NCBI GenBank assembly: GCA_022836615.1
Contig: MU405307.1
Location: 1 to 64,000, forward strand
Length of the DNA: 64,000 nt
From: Annulohypoxylon bovei var. microspora
Lineage: Eukaryota > Ascomycota > Sordariomycetes > Xylariales > Hypoxylaceae
Reading direction: 5' to 3'
Shown here: one piece after another, positions 11,579 through 24,208 of the stretch
Position numbering within the stretch: the stretch's first letter is position 1
How the letters are laid out: each line of letters starts with the position of its first letter
The notes under the pieces: generated by a model
Database searches by the model: none
What the model was told of the DNA's origin: nothing
What the model saw: the letters and a program-made list of their open reading frames with translations, nothing else
Made by a program: the position numbers and the translations under genes

Positions 11579-12439
11579 TCATCTCACAGCCTCGCTTTTC
11601 TTATATCCGTCCATCACCTTTCTCCGTTTGGTCCTCTCTTCTTGCTCCGCTAATACCTTGGCTGTGAGAGAGGCCGTCATGGGGTTATTTATCCGGCTCG
11701 AGATGCCTTTCTTGTCCTCTCTGCTCTTGCTCGTCTTGTTGCCGTCCCTCGCCTTCTGCCGCTCGCCGTTGGCACCGTTGGCGCTGTTCTCCTTCGCCTC
11801 TTCGGCCTTTCGCTTTTTCTTGCCTGCGCCCTTCTCCTTCTTGAGGCTGTGCGCCAAGGCTAGCGTCTTTAATTCGTCGACCCTCTTGGCCAGCTTCTCT
11901 AGCTCGGGCTCGTCGGTCGATAATATGGGTATGACGTCCCGCTCTTCGAACGCTGCGCTGCATTCCGGACACTGCTTTTCGGTGTCGGATATCTCCTTCA
12001 TGGCCACCTCGGCGAAGACGTGGCCGCACGGCACGACGTATACGCTCTTGGTTGCCGCGCCCAATTCTTTCATGCTGACGGGGCAGGCCGCGAATTCGCG
12101 CCCCTTCTCGTCCTTCCTGGTCGTAATGTTGAGCTTCACGACGTCTTTCAGACTTTTTATCCCCGTGCGCGCGAACTCGGCTTCTTGAGTTTCGGGTAGG
12201 GCGGTCTCGGAAGAGGAGGGCATCAGGCATTGCAGGACTGATTCGTAGTTGTAGAGCCGCCCCCGCCAGTCGGACACGATGTTGGTGAGGTCGAGCGGGG
12301 CGTCGGACAGCGGACACGTCGTCCAGGCGTGTGTCAGAGATTCGAGAGCCGTGGCTTTTAGTTCGGAGGCGGTAGGTAGCCGGGCAGCTTCTCGGACGAG
12401 CTCGCGACGCTTGGGGATAGAGCCGCCGTCGTTTCCCAT
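11579..12439 (-). CDS. rtf2: Rtf2-type replication termination factor
   Basis: A single-exon gene of 286 residues, close to the usual length of the Rtf2 family. The N-terminus MGNDGGSIPKRRELVRE is a strong family signature. An early pseudo-RING region has WTTCPLSDAPL and WRGRLYNYESVLQCL. A second RING-like half has FAACPVSMKE, VPCGHVF (about residue 139) and QCPEC, and the zinc-binding pattern is incomplete, as is normal for Rtf2. The C-terminal third is Lys/Glu-rich and nuclear-looking, with KKEKGAGKKKRKAEE. In fission yeast Rtf2 stabilises stalled forks at the RTS1 barrier and affects splicing. In this fungus that role is inference from homology. It is divergent from TOR. Confidence 0.93.
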   Translation of the reverse strand: MGNDGGSIPKRRELVREAARLPTASELKATALESLTHAWTTCPLSDAPLDLTNIVSDWRGRLYNYESVLQCLMPSSSETALPETQEAEFARTGIKSLKDVVKLNITTRKDEKGREFAACPVSMKELGAATKSVYVVPCGHVFAEVAMKEISDTEKQCPECSAAFEERDVIPILSTDEPELEKLAKRVDELKTLALAHSLKKEKGAGKKKRKAEEAKENSANGANGERQKARDGNKTSKSREDKKGISSRINNPMTASLTAKVLAEQEERTKRRKVMDGYKKSEAVR

Positions 12440-13563
12440 GGCGAAGTAAGTGGTGTAAGTGGTGTAAGTGAAGTACGTAGCCTAGGTACCTAGTAGATTG
12501 CGAGGATTAATCCGATTCGAGACAGATCGCAGGTTTTGATAAGAATGAATTGACCTCGGTAAGAGCGTATGTAAAAAGTTGTTGAAATTGAGAAGGTAAT
12601 ATGAAGTACATATGATATATGATGTAGATAATCAATGACTGGAAGTCTGAGGTTCAAGTTGAAATGTGACAGCTGCGATGGATTTCAAAGTTCAAATCTC
12701 CTAGTGGCGTTGCACTTGCTGTTGTTAGGTAGGTAGTGGAACCTTGAATGAATCGGACCCACAACCCGCAATCTTAGTGCTATCGATAAGATAAAGCTTC
12801 TTGAAGATCCAGAAGATCACTGGTCCACTGGCAGTTTCTCAGGTGCCGCGTGCAGGTCTGGGTTACACTGAGCTAAAACACAGTTTATGTTGGAGGACGC
12901 TCGAAGAGTAAACTGTGATAACCGCTAAATCTCCGACTCCAAGTTCAACCTTCTAGGACTCTAGAGCTCTTCTTCTTCATAATTGATTGGATTCTGATAT
13001 CAATCGAGGACAGTGCGTACACTTCACTTTACGACAGCTTATTTATTTCGCGGTGACAAGGAATTTCCGTAACCCGCGGTTGTTAGCAGGTACCTTTAAC
13101 ATTTACAGCCCATGCTTTCTCCCAGTGTGGTAATCTGCTAGTCGACTTTCGGTTACTTACCATTTCAAGCTCTCCTGTCCCCTTCTACTTCTAGTCTTCT
13201 ATTCTTGTCTCGTCTACCGTCACGAGCTCGGATTATCAAACCAGACAAAAAAAATTAATACGTTGACTTGTGCGCCTCGACGAGACAACATCCTTACCGC
13301 CTCTACGACCGACTATCGCGAGGCTTCCCCTACCTTTACTTTTACCTTTAACTACCTTTACTTTTACTTTTACTTTTTACTCTTACCGTTACTTCTTTTC
13401 CTCCATCTTCCCAGGGTTCGTCGACCCCTCTGTTTCCCGCGATCTGATGTCGCGCTGCCGTCAAGTCTGCTCTTGATGAATTTATTTGCGGTCGGCTCCT
13501 GAAGCTGTCCTCGACGCGGCAGGGGGATAGCAAGGCCGACGCCGTATCCCGTCGCCGCTCGCC
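12440..13563. promoter_or_regulatory. Divergent intergenic region, Rtf2 / TOR
   Basis: A gap of 1.1 kb. The TOR-proximal part (about 13330-13400) is a pyrimidine-rich leader with repeated CTTTTACTTTTAC, typical of a fungal core promoter or 5' leader. A stretch near 12740-12790 vaguely resembles a tRNA 3' half, but it does not form the T-stem. Confidence 0.45.
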
Positions 13564-16500
13564 ATGGCGCAGCAGCAGCAGCTGGCCCTCGAGGCCCTCG
13601 ATGCTATAACGAGAGACCTGAAGTCAAGGTGCGACCTTTTCCCTCGGCCGAGCCCGTCCTCTAGCTAACTTACCATTGCTGCCGTTCTAATAGGGCCGGA
13701 GACGAAATTCGTAAACGAGCTGCTACCCAGCTGAAAGATCTGGTCGATGTTTGCTATAGAGGTACGTACAACCTTCTCTGATGTGTCTGACGACCCTGGA
13801 CGATACGGTACGATACGTTACGATACGATACGATACGATAAGATGCGGTATCTTCTGTCCAGTGGTTCTCTGGACTTGCGGCTGACGGCGCCTCTGCAGA
13901 TTTCCAGGCCGAGCAGTTTCACGTGTTTTACAATTCTGTTAATAATAAAATAACAACGTTGATGATCCACGGCAATGATACCTCTGATCGCCTGGGCGGT
14001 GTCTACGCCCTCGACGCCCTCGTCGAGTTCGAGGGCGTCGACGTCACCGCCAAGTATACCCGGTTCACCGCGAATCTCAAGACGATCTTGCGAGGGAAGG
14101 ACATCGTCCCTATGCAGGCTGCCGCCGTCGCCCTCGGCAAGCTGTGCAAGCCTGGGGGGTCGCTGATATCGGAGCTGGTCGAGTCCGAGGTCAAGACCGC
14201 TCTCGAGTGGCTCCAGTCGGACAGGGTGGAGGAGAAGAGGTACAGCGCCGTCCTAGTCCTTCGCGAGCTCGCCAGGAACGCGCCCACGTTGATGTACGCC
14301 TACGTCGGCCTCGTCTTCGACCTCGTGTGGGTCGGTCTCCGCGACCAGCGCCAGCTCATCCGCGCGACGTCCGGGGAGACCGTCAGCGCCTGCATCAAGA
14401 TCATCCGCGAGCGGGATCAGGAGATGAAGCAGGCGTGGATGACCAAGATGTACAACGAGACCACGGCCGGTCTCAAGACGAACACCGTCGAGTACGTCCA
14501 CGCGTCGCTGCTGGTGCTCAAGGAGCTTCTCCAGCAGGGCGGCATGTACATGCAGGACCACTACCAGGACGCCTGCGAGATAGTCTTCCGCCACAAGGAC
14601 CACCGCGACGCGACGGTCCGCAAGACCGTCGTCCTGCTGATCCCCGACCTGGCGACCTATTCCCCGGCCGACTTCGCGCACACGTATCTTCACAGGTTCA
14701 TGGTCTACCTCTCCGGCATGCTCAAGAAGGACAAGGAGCGCAACGACGCGTTCTTCGCCATAGGGAACGTCGCCAACGCGGTCAAGAGCGCCATCGCGCC
14801 GTACCTCGACGGCGTCCTCATCTACGTCCGGGAGGGCCTCAGCATCCAGTCTCGGAAGCGGGGCTCCGTCGATCCCGTCTTCGACTGCATCAGCAGGCTC
14901 GCCGTCGCCGTCGGCCAGACGCTCAGCAAGTACATGGAGGCCCTGCTGGATCCCATCTTCGCGTGCGAGCTCACTCCCAAGCTGACCCAGGCCCTGGTCG
15001 ACATGGCCTTCTACATACCGCCGGTGAAGGCTACCATCCAGGAGAGGCTTCTTGATATGCTCAGCAAGGCCCTCTGCGGAGAGCCCTTCAAGCCCCTCGG
15101 GGCTCCCGTCCCGAACACGCTCTCGGCCGTCCCCGTCATACCGAGGGACGCCAAGGACCCGCAGGCTTACGAGCACCGGAAGGCCGAGGTGAAGCTGGCG
15201 TTGAACACGTTGGGGAGCTTCGACTTCTCAGGTAAGTGCCCGATTCCCGATTCTCAGCCGTACTTCAGATTCCCGTCCCCCCTTCCACCGTCCCTCTGTC
15301 CCACCGTCCCTTCCCCCCTCCGTCCCGAATTCCCCCTCCCCCCCGGCTAGGTACGGCGCTGCGAACGCCGGATGCTGACTTTAGGTGGAGGCCACATCCT
15401 GAACGAGTTCGTCCGCGACGTCGCTATCAAGTACGTGGAAGACGACGACCCCGAGATCCGCGAGGCGGCCGCCCTCACGTGCTGCCAGCTCTACGTGAGA
15501 GATCCCATCGTGAACCAGACGAGCTACCACGCGCTGCAGGTCGTCGGCGACGTTATCGAGAAGTTGCTAACCGTAGGTGTGTCCGACCCGGAGCCGAACA
15601 TACGGCGGACGGTCCTCGCGGCCCTCGACGAGCGGTTCGACCCCCACCTCTCCAAGGCGGAGAACATCCGGACCCTCTTCTTCGCGCTCAACGACGAGGT
15701 GTTTGAGATAAGGGAAGTATCTATCTCCATCATAGGCCGTCTGGCGCGTCACAACCCGGCCTACGTGATCCCCTCGCTCCGGAAGACTTTGATACAGATG
15801 CTTACTGAGCTCGAGTTCTCGGATTCCCCGCGCAACAAGGAGGAGAGCGCCCGGCTCCTCAGCCACCTGGTGCAGAACTCCGGGGACCTGATCAAGCCGT
15901 ACGTCGAGCCCATGATCTCGGTGCTCCTGCCGAAGGCCGACGACGCTAACCACGCCGTCGCCGCCACCATCCTCAAGGCGATCGGCGAGCTCGCGACGGT
16001 CGGGGGGGAGGACATGCTCCCGTACAAGGACAAGCTCATGCCGATCATCATCAAGGCGCTGAAGGACCACTCCTCCAACAGCAAGCGCGAGGCCGCCCTG
16101 CACACGCTCGGCCAGCTCGCCAGCAACTCCGGATACGTCATCGACCCTTACCTCGAGTACCCCGAACTCCTCGACCTCCTCCAGCACATCATCCGCGCCG
16201 AGTCCCAGCGCGGGCCCCTGCGGCAGGAGACGATCAAGCTGATGGGGATACTGGGAGCGCTAGACCCCTACAGGCATCAGGTACAGAATCCCCTACAGGA
16301 TCCCCACCACGAGGACGCCTGGCAGCGTGCCTACGGGTGGGGGGACCCCGCGGGCGAGGATGGAAGTCCCCTCGTCTCGGATGAAGACTTCGACCCGGAG
16401 CGCGTCATAGACGGGAGGGTCCTCATGAGACCCCTCGCGAGACCTTCCTACGAGCCTCTGGAGAAGTCTCGGAGAGAGAGCCAGAAGAAACCCCGATCAC

Positions 16501-19500
16501 CTGAAGAGAGCGCTAACAAGGATGACGCACAGCAAGTCGAGGAGCGCGCACCCGACGCCAAGCGGCGCGTCGAGACGAACCGGATGACCGATATATCGCT
16601 GATGATGACAGGTCTTACCCCCTCCAGCAAGGAGTACTATCCCACCGTCGTGATCAACGCCCTCCTGAACATCCTGAAGGACCACTCCCTCGCGCCCCAC
16701 CACGCCGCCGTCATCGAGGCCATCATGAACATCTTCCGCACCCTGGGGCTGGAGTGCGTCTCGTTCCTGGACCGCATCATACCGGCGTTCCTGGACGTGA
16801 TCAAGGACTGCCCCGCGACCCGCCTCGAGTCGTACTTCAACCAGCTGGCCACGCTGGTGAGCATCGTCCGCCAGCACATCAGGAACTACCTGCCGCAGAT
16901 CATCGCGTCGCTCCCCCCGTACTGGGAGATGGCCCCGTCTCTGCAGGCCACGATACTGTCGCTGATCGAGGCCATCTCGAGGTCGCTGGAGGGCGAGTTC
17001 AAGATCTACCTGGCGAGCCTGCTGCCCGCCATGCTCGGGGTCTTGGAGAAGGACGCGACCACCAAGCGGATCCCCTCCGAGAAGGTCCTCCACGCCTTCC
17101 TGGTCTTCGGCTCCAGCAGCGAGGAGTACATGCATCTCATCATCCCCGTCATCGTGCGGACGTTCGAGAAGCAGGGCCAGCCGACGTTCCTGCGGAAGTC
17201 GGCCATCGAGGCCGTCGGCAAGATCTCCCGCCAGGTCAACCTCAACGACTACGCCGCCAAGATCATCCACCCCCTGACCAGGATCCTCGCCAGCGGGGAG
17301 TCGTCCCTGCGCATGGCGGCGCTGGATACCCTGTGCGCCCTGATCCAGCAGCTCGGCAGGGACTACCTGCACTTCATGGGCACCGTCACCAAGGTGCTGC
17401 AGGCCGGCCAGATCCAGCATCAGAACTACGAGCTCTTGGTCAGCAAGCTGCAGAAGGGCGAGGCCCTGCCGCAGGACCTGAGCTCGGAGACGCGGTTCGT
17501 CGACCAGCTGGACGAGCCGTCGTTCGCCGACCTGGGCAACAAGAAGCTGGAGATGAACGCGATACACCTAAAGGCGGCCTGGGATACCAAGGGGAAGTCC
17601 ACCAAGGAGGACTGGCAGGAGTGGCTCCGGCGGTTCAGCACCACCCTCCTGACCGAGTCGCCCAACCACGCCCTCCGCGCCTGCGCCATCCTCGGCAGCG
17701 TGCACCTGCCCCTGGCCCGCGAGCTGTTCAACTCGGCCTTCGTCTCGTGCTGGAGCGAGCTCTACGAGCAGTTCCAGGACGAGCTCATCCAGAACATCGA
17801 GAACGCCATCCGCTCCGAGAACGTGCCGCCGGACCTGCTCGGGCTCCTGCTCAACCTCGCCGAGTTCATGGAGCACGACGACAAGGCCTTGCCTATCGAT
17901 ATTAGGGTCCTCGGTAGGGAGGCCGGCCGCTGCCACGCGTACGCCAAGGCCCTCCACTACAAGGAGCTGGAGTTCCTGCAGGACCAGAGCGGGCCGGCCG
18001 TCGAGGCCCTGATCGTCATAAACAACCAGCTCCAGCAGTACGACGCCGCCATCGGCATCCTCCGCAAGGCGCAGCTCTACAAGGACGGCATCCAGCTGCG
18101 GGAGACGTGGTTCGAGAAGCTGGAGCGGTGGGAGGAGGCTCTGGCCTTCTACAACAAGCGGGAGTCGGAGATGCCGCGGGACCAGGCGATCCCCCTCGAC
18201 ATCGTCATGGGCAAGATGCGCTGCCTGCACGCCCTCGGCGAGTGGGACGCCCTGGCTAGCCTGACGAGCAACACCTGGGCCAACTCGGCGCCGGAGATCC
18301 AGCGTCGCATCGCGCCCCTCGCCACCGCGGCCGCCTGGGGCCTGGGCAAGTGGGATTCCATGGACAACTATCTGCAGTCCATGAAGCGGCTCTCTCCGGA
18401 CCGCTCGTTCTTCGGCGCGATACTGGCGCTCCACCGCAACCAGTTCCTGGAGGCTACCATCTGCATCCAGAAGACGCGGGAGGGTCTCGACACGGAGCTG
18501 AGCGCCCTCGTGAGCGAGTCTTACAATCGCGCGTACCAGGTTATCGTCCGGGTGCAGATGCTCGCGGAGCTCGAGGAGATCATCGTGTACAAGCAGGCCA
18601 AGGACCCGAAGAAAGCCACGATGCGTCGCACGTGGGAGAGCCGTCTGAAGGGGTGCCAGAGGAACGTCGAGGTCTGGCAGCGCATGCTGAGGCTGCGCGG
18701 CTTGGTCATCACCCCGGCGGAGAACATGCACATGTGGATCAAGTTCGCGAACCTGTGCCGGAAGTCGGGCAGGATGGGCCTGGCCGAGAAGTCCCTCAAG
18801 CAGCTCATCGGCACCGACCATCCCCTCGACACGATAATCCCGTACTGGAGCCAGAGCGGCCAGCCTCAGCAGGGTGCGGCGGCGAGGATCCCGCCTCAGG
18901 TGGTGTACGCCGTCCTCAAGTTTTACTGGGAGTACGGGCAGCAGCCCAACCTCCGCCAGACCGGCCATCCCGAGAAGACGCTGTTCTGCCTCCGGAAGTT
19001 CACCGCCGACTCGGCGCAGGCTCTCGAGATGGCCCGCGCCTCGATCCAGACCGCGTCCGGCGGGCCGGACCCGATGGGCGACTACGGCTTCCACGGCGGG
19101 GCGGACGCGGGTGTCCCCAGCTCCAGGACCCAGAAGCTGATCCAGGACCAGACCGTGCTTCTCGCGAAGTGCTTCCTGAAGCAGGGAGAGTGGCAGGTGT
19201 CCTTGAACAAGCATGACTGGCAGCACCACAACGTCCAGGAGATCTTGACCTCTTACTCGAAGGCCACCCAGTATAACCCCAGGTGGTACAAGGCCTGGCA
19301 CGCGTGGGCTCTGGCGAACTTCGAGATCGTCCAGGCCCTCACTCCCGCCGCCGACAGGAACGCGCCGAGGCCGGACCTGGCCGTCATCATCAATCACGTC
19401 GTCCCCGCCGTCCAGGGCTTCTTCAAGTCCATCGCCTTGTCGTCCGGGAGCTCCCTCCAGGATACGCTGCGCCTCCTCACCCTGTGGTTCGCCCACGGCG

Positions 19501-21549
19501 GCAGCGGCGAGGTCAACGCGGCCGTCACCCAGGGCTTCGGGACCGTCAGCGTCGACACGTGGCTGGAGGTGATCCCTCAGCTCATCGCGCGCATCAACCA
19601 GCCGAACACGCGGGTGCGGCAGTCTATCCACAACCTTCTGGCCGACGTCGGGCGGAATCATCCCCAGGCCTTGGTCTACCCGCTGACCGTGGCGATGAAG
19701 TCGACTCAGAGCTCCAGGAGGTCGAAGTCGGCGGCGCTGATCATGGATAGTATGCGTGCGCACAGCGCCAAGCTCGTCGAGCAGGCTGATACCGTCAGCC
19801 ACGAGCTTATTAGGGTCGCCGTGCTGTGGCATGAGCTCTGGCACGAGGGGCTCGAGGAAGCCTCTCGGCTGTACTTCGGGGATCATAATATCGAAGGCAT
19901 GTTTACCACCCTCGGGCCCCTGCACGAGCTGCTCGAGCGAGGCCCGGAGACGCTGCGCGAGATCAGCTTCGCGCAGACGTTCGGCAGGGATCTCACGGAG
20001 GCGCGCGAGTGGTGCCGGCAGTACGAGACCAGTCACGACGTCAACGACCTGAATCAGGCTTGGGATCTTTATTACCAGGTGTTCCGGCGGATAGGGAGGC
20101 AGCTTCCGCAGATGTCGTCTCTGGAGCTCGCGTATTGCTCTCCGAAGTTGCTGGCGGCCAAGGACCTCGACCTGGCCGTGCCCGGGACCTACCGGAGCGG
20201 CGCCCCCATCGTTCGCATCATCTCGTTCGACACGACCTTCAGCGTGATCAACTCCAAGCAGCGGCCCAGGAAGCTGAACACGAACGGGAGCGACGGCAAC
20301 TCGTACGCCTTCCTTCTCAAGGGGCACGAGGATATCCGGCAGGACGAGCGTGTGATGCAGCTGTTCGGCCTCTGCAATACCCTCCTCGCCAACGACTCCG
20401 AGTGCTACAAGCGCCACCTCGGCATCCAGCGGTATCCGGCGATACCGCTCAGCCAGAACTCGGGTCTCCTCGGCTGGGTGCCGAACAGCGATACCCTGCA
20501 CGTGCTGATCCGCGAGTACCGCGAGAGCCGCAAGATCCTGCTCAACATAGAGCACCGCATAATGCTGCAGATGGCTCCGGACTACGACAATCTCACGCTC
20601 ATGCAGAAGGTCGAGGTGTTCGGTTATGCGCTGGACAACACGACCGGTCAGGATCTTTACCGCGTCCTGTGGCTGAAGAGCAAGAGCTCGGAGGCCTGGC
20701 TCGAGAGGCGCACGAACTACACGCGCAGTCTGGGAGTCATGAGCATGGTCGGCTACATCCTCGGCCTGGGCGACAGGCATCCTAGCAACCTGATGCTTGA
20801 CCGCATCACCGGGAAGATCATCCACATCGACTTCGGCGACTGCTTCGAGGTCGCCATGAAGCGGGATAAGTACCCGGAGAGGGTCCCCTTCCGTCTCACG
20901 AGGATGCTCACGTACGCCATGGAAGTGAGCAATATCGAAGGCAGCTTCCGTATCACGTGCGAGCATGTCATGCGTGTGCTTCGCGAAAATAAAGAAAGCG
21001 TGATGGCGGTTCTCGAAGCCGTAAGTTGTCCCTCCTGGTACTTTTGAGAGTTTTATAATTGCTAACGCGGTGGCGCTGTAGTTCATTCACGACCCTCTCC
21101 TGACCTGGCGTCTGACCAACGCCGCCTCTCCCGTCGGCCCTAATTTCCGTTCCGACAGAGAATCTTCTCTCGGCGCCGGCGCTCAGCGGGCTCGCAGACC
21201 GAGCATCCTAGACGCGGAGCACCCGCCCTCCGAGTTCCTCGCGGCGCAGCAGGCCGTCGCGGGCGTCGACCCCGCGCACCCCGGCGGCCCGCCCGGTTCT
21301 CGGGCCAGGGCGCGCACCAACTCGAGCTTGGTCAACGGTGCGGGCCAGGTGCTGGACGGCGAGATGGCCGAGATACAGAACGCGCGCGCCGTGGAGGTGC
21401 TGGACCGCGTAAACCAGAAGCTGACCGGCCGCGACTTCAAGCCGACCGACGAGCTCGACGTCGTGACGCAGGTCAACAAGCTAATCATGGAGGCGACGAA
21501 GCTGGAGAACTTGTGTCAGCATTATATCGGCTGGTGCTCGTTCTGGTGA
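13564..21549 (+). CDS. TOR: TOR serine/threonine kinase (PIKK)
   Basis: The nutrient-sensing kinase of TORC1/TORC2. Exons: 13564-13628, 13694-13761, 13900-15231, 15385-16280, 16533-21020 and 21082-21549, giving about 2438 residues. If the 252-nt segment 16281-16532 is retained the frame stays open and the product is 2522 residues. N-terminal HEAT repeats fill roughly the first half, followed by a FAT region. The FRB domain is near residues 1880-1980 (ELWHEGLEEASRLYFG, QAWDLYYQVFRRIG) and has the Ser and Trp/Phe residues that contact FKBP-rapamycin in mTOR. The kinase domain has LLKGHEDIRQDE (Lys near 2050), GDRHPSNL (near 2199) and HIDFGDCFE (near 2219). It ends in an intact FATC tail, LCQHYIGWCSFW. 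Only one copy is present in the window. Confidence 0.96.
13800..13845. repeat. GATAC microsatellite inside TOR intron 2
   Basis: The pentamer CGATA, varying to CGGTA and CGTTA, is repeated about eight times within the 138-nt second intron of TOR. It is likely polymorphic in length and leaves the splice signals intact. Confidence 0.75.
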
Positions 21550-22405
21550 AGGTGTGGCGCGGGTTCGGCTAGACACGGCCGGCGGATGGTTCTATGAATG
21601 AATTCGAGGATGAAGATCCGGTACGGAGTTTGCGTGGGATTTAAACTTGGCGGCGAGGGAAGGAAAGATAAGGCGTCATAATACGTACATACTGGATTCG
21701 CGTTTGCGGCCACATCAAGTTGATTTGCGCCGTAGTGTTCCAGTACATTGCTTTTTGCTAGGCTAGAGGAGGTTTATGACGCTCCATGTTGAGTTGAGCC
21801 TCTGTGGATTTAAAGGTATCCCCTTGAATTCGTAAAGCTTGGCTCGATCAACAATTCAGGGTTAGAAAACTTCTATCCTTTTTAAGCCGCGTTATACTCA
21901 AAAACGTAGTCAAAATATTGATTGGTCTTGAAAGCCAACCCCTTCGAATGCAACGTACCTAGTTGGCGAATTATACTAGGCCATCAACTAGCTAATTAAC
22001 CACCTCACCATGGGCAGACATAAGACAGGTATGTTCTAACTAACGTTGCTATCATGATAAAAGAGAGGTGAGATTGATGCTTGTTTAAATCGAGATGACA
22101 TGAATAATTCATGCATTCCGCCCGGCACTCTTTCACTTGTATCAGTTGTATACCTATGTCTGTGCCTAGGTACATATCTAGGTAGGTAACTACCTAGGCT
22201 GGGATATTGCTCATGGTAGGTAGGTAATCATACATTAGTACCTACACACGATGACTCGGTATAATTACAGTAGGTAGGTAGTCTTATATTTAACTAGAGC
22301 GCTGTATTCCCCCATAACCGTCCTGAAACTCCGGCAATCTCCCACGCGACGACACAGCCACCTTTTCAACCCTCGGATATAACCTTCATGAAACTTCGAT
22401 AAAGC
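21550..22405. other. Convergent 3' intergenic region with palindromic motifs
   Basis: The TOR and P450 genes converge here. The stretch is AT-rich and contains a dense group of CCTAGGTA/TAGGTAGGTA motifs at 22163-22283. No coding potential is recognised. Confidence 0.45.
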
Positions 22406-23924
22406 TTACGCACAAAACTGAATAAGTATTTCCTCTCCTTTGACCCGAGAGTTAAACCATTCCAATATGTCGATGCTACTCTGGACCGCCGTAGCTCCAT
22501 TGAGCAAGTCAGCCTCGGCCAGTTTTGCGGTGGCGAGCGTCAGTTCGACGGTTCCGAGATTCTGCGCGATGCACGCGCGATTTCCTTTGCCAAAGGCGAA
22601 GAAGTTGGTCAGCATCTGGTCCGTCGGCTTCAGCCACCGTTCCGGCAGGAATTGTTGCGCGTCGGGAAACACCTTCTCGTCCTGATGCAGTTGGAAGGCA
22701 GCAACGCCTACCGATGTGCCGGCGGGGAAGAAGTAGTTGCGGTAATGCCATCCGCTCTCGGGCACGAGACGAGGTAGCCGGATCGGGTTCGCCCAGGACA
22801 GTCGCAGGCCTTCGCGCACGACGCCGCGCAGATACGGACCCGAGGTGATGTCCTCGTCTTTGGCCGCTCGCTCAAGTATCTCTTCTCGCAACTTAGCGTA
22901 CCTACGATAGGTATCGAAGTTAGCGCTAGTCCGTGGCTAAATGTTGGAATCCGGGTTTGACTTACTTTTCTGGACATTTACACAGATACCAAATGACCAT
23001 GGCCATATTCATGCCTGTCGAATCAGTGCCGGCGAAACATAAGTCCTTGAGCTCAACCTGCACCTGATCTCGAGGGATGGCTCGATCCAGCAGACGGCTC
23101 GGATAGCTCCCGCTGCGCGACGATGCTGTCTTGACCAGGTTGCCGGTCCACTGATCTATAGCCTCCATGGAATGGGCGGTTTTGACGTCAGACGTCACCA
23201 TATCGATCAGTACCATCAGCTTATCTCCGAGCCAGCCAGGTAGGAGGTTGAAGAAGGCACCCACTCCGACGTAGGCATCGACAAAGGGTGATGCCGACAT
23301 ATGGGACGTGTTCTCGGAGACGGCGCCGTACTGCTCTTGAAATAGGTACGAACTCACGGCATCCAGGGCCATAGACCGGGTGATGTTCAGCACGTTGGTT
23401 GGCTTGCCCGTACGGCCCTCGCGCCGTATCCGTTCTACAAATTGGTCGATGGCTGCAGCAAGGACCGACTGCGAGTTCCGAATCGACGCGGTTGAGAAGA
23501 GCGGCACTACGGCCTTTGCACGGTTCGCGCGCGCCGCGAGGGTCTGCGTAGAGAAGATAGTCGAGTGGCCATCGATGTCAAACTTAGAGTACGCCTCTGT
23601 CTTCTGGAAGCCTCCCTTCTCGACGTAGATGGGCTCGACGGCATCACCATCCGCAATGTCGATGTCGTTGGGAGCCACTCGCAGCACCGGCCCGTACTGT
23701 TCATGCAGCTTGAAGATCGCTGTACACTCATCCCCAACATAGGTATGCCAGGCGAGCCACAGCGATGTGCAAGCTGCGAGGCGGGGGCCGGGGACCCCAG
23801 ACAGTGGATGGATGTAGAGGCGAAACAGGCATCTACACAGCCAGCCCACCACAAGTAGACCAGCTAGCCACGCCCATGTCCCCAGGCCCGACGACCACCC
23901 GAAAATGAGATTTGTTAAGGCCAT
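22406..23924 (-). CDS. Cytochrome P450 monooxygenase
   Basis: A membrane-anchored haem-thiolate monooxygenase of about 484 residues. Exons are 23924-22966 and 22901-22406, joined by a 64-nt intron with a CTAAC branch site. The N-terminus has one hydrophobic anchor (WAWLAGLLVVGWLC) followed by the proline hinge HPLSGVPGPRL. The I-helix is CFAGTDSTG. The K-helix ExxR is VVREGLRLS, and LPERW is the PERF-like motif. The haem loop is FFAFGKGNRACIAQNLG, with the Cys ligand present and Ala instead of the usual Gly two residues after it. The family looks like fungal secondary-metabolism or detoxification P450s of the CYP58/60-like type, which is a guess. The substrate is unknown. The nearest neighbours are a sugar-porter MFS and a DUF1479 enzyme. 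Confidence 0.93.
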
Positions 23925-24208
23925 TGTAGGTTATCAAGGCAACCGGCTTGACATTGCCACTACCTCAGGCGGCGCAAACTACATATGTAGCTTTATCTTT
24001 CCTCTTCTGTCATGATGTCTTGATACGCTTAGGTTAGTGTGAGGGTGGTGAGTCCCCTTATCTCAACTTACATATCTCAACTTATCTCAACCTACTTATC
24101 TCTCCAATCATGGCTTGTCGGTCGACCCGATCGCATCTAACCGGACCCCCCGACGCCTGGGCAACCCGCTAACTCCATGATAACCCCGACGGTAGGCCCG
24201 CTTTATTA
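23925..24208. promoter_or_regulatory. Upstream region of the P450 gene
   Basis: About 280 bp between the P450 start codon and the left end of a TIR element. It includes a CTTATCTCAAC direct repeat (24056-24101, three variants). The promoter may have been displaced or altered by the element. Confidence 0.4.

Noticed and set aside
12738..12800. tRNA-like 3' half (CGGACCCACAACCCGCAATC region)
   Set aside because: The T-stem does not pair and no acceptor stem can be formed with the upstream sequence.
17568..21086. Very long open frame (over 1100 codons) on the minus strand opposite TOR
   Set aside because: The sense strand encodes well-conserved TOR domains; strong G/C-ending codon use there removes antisense stops. 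The antisense product has no recognisable domain and is rich in Arg, Leu and Pro.
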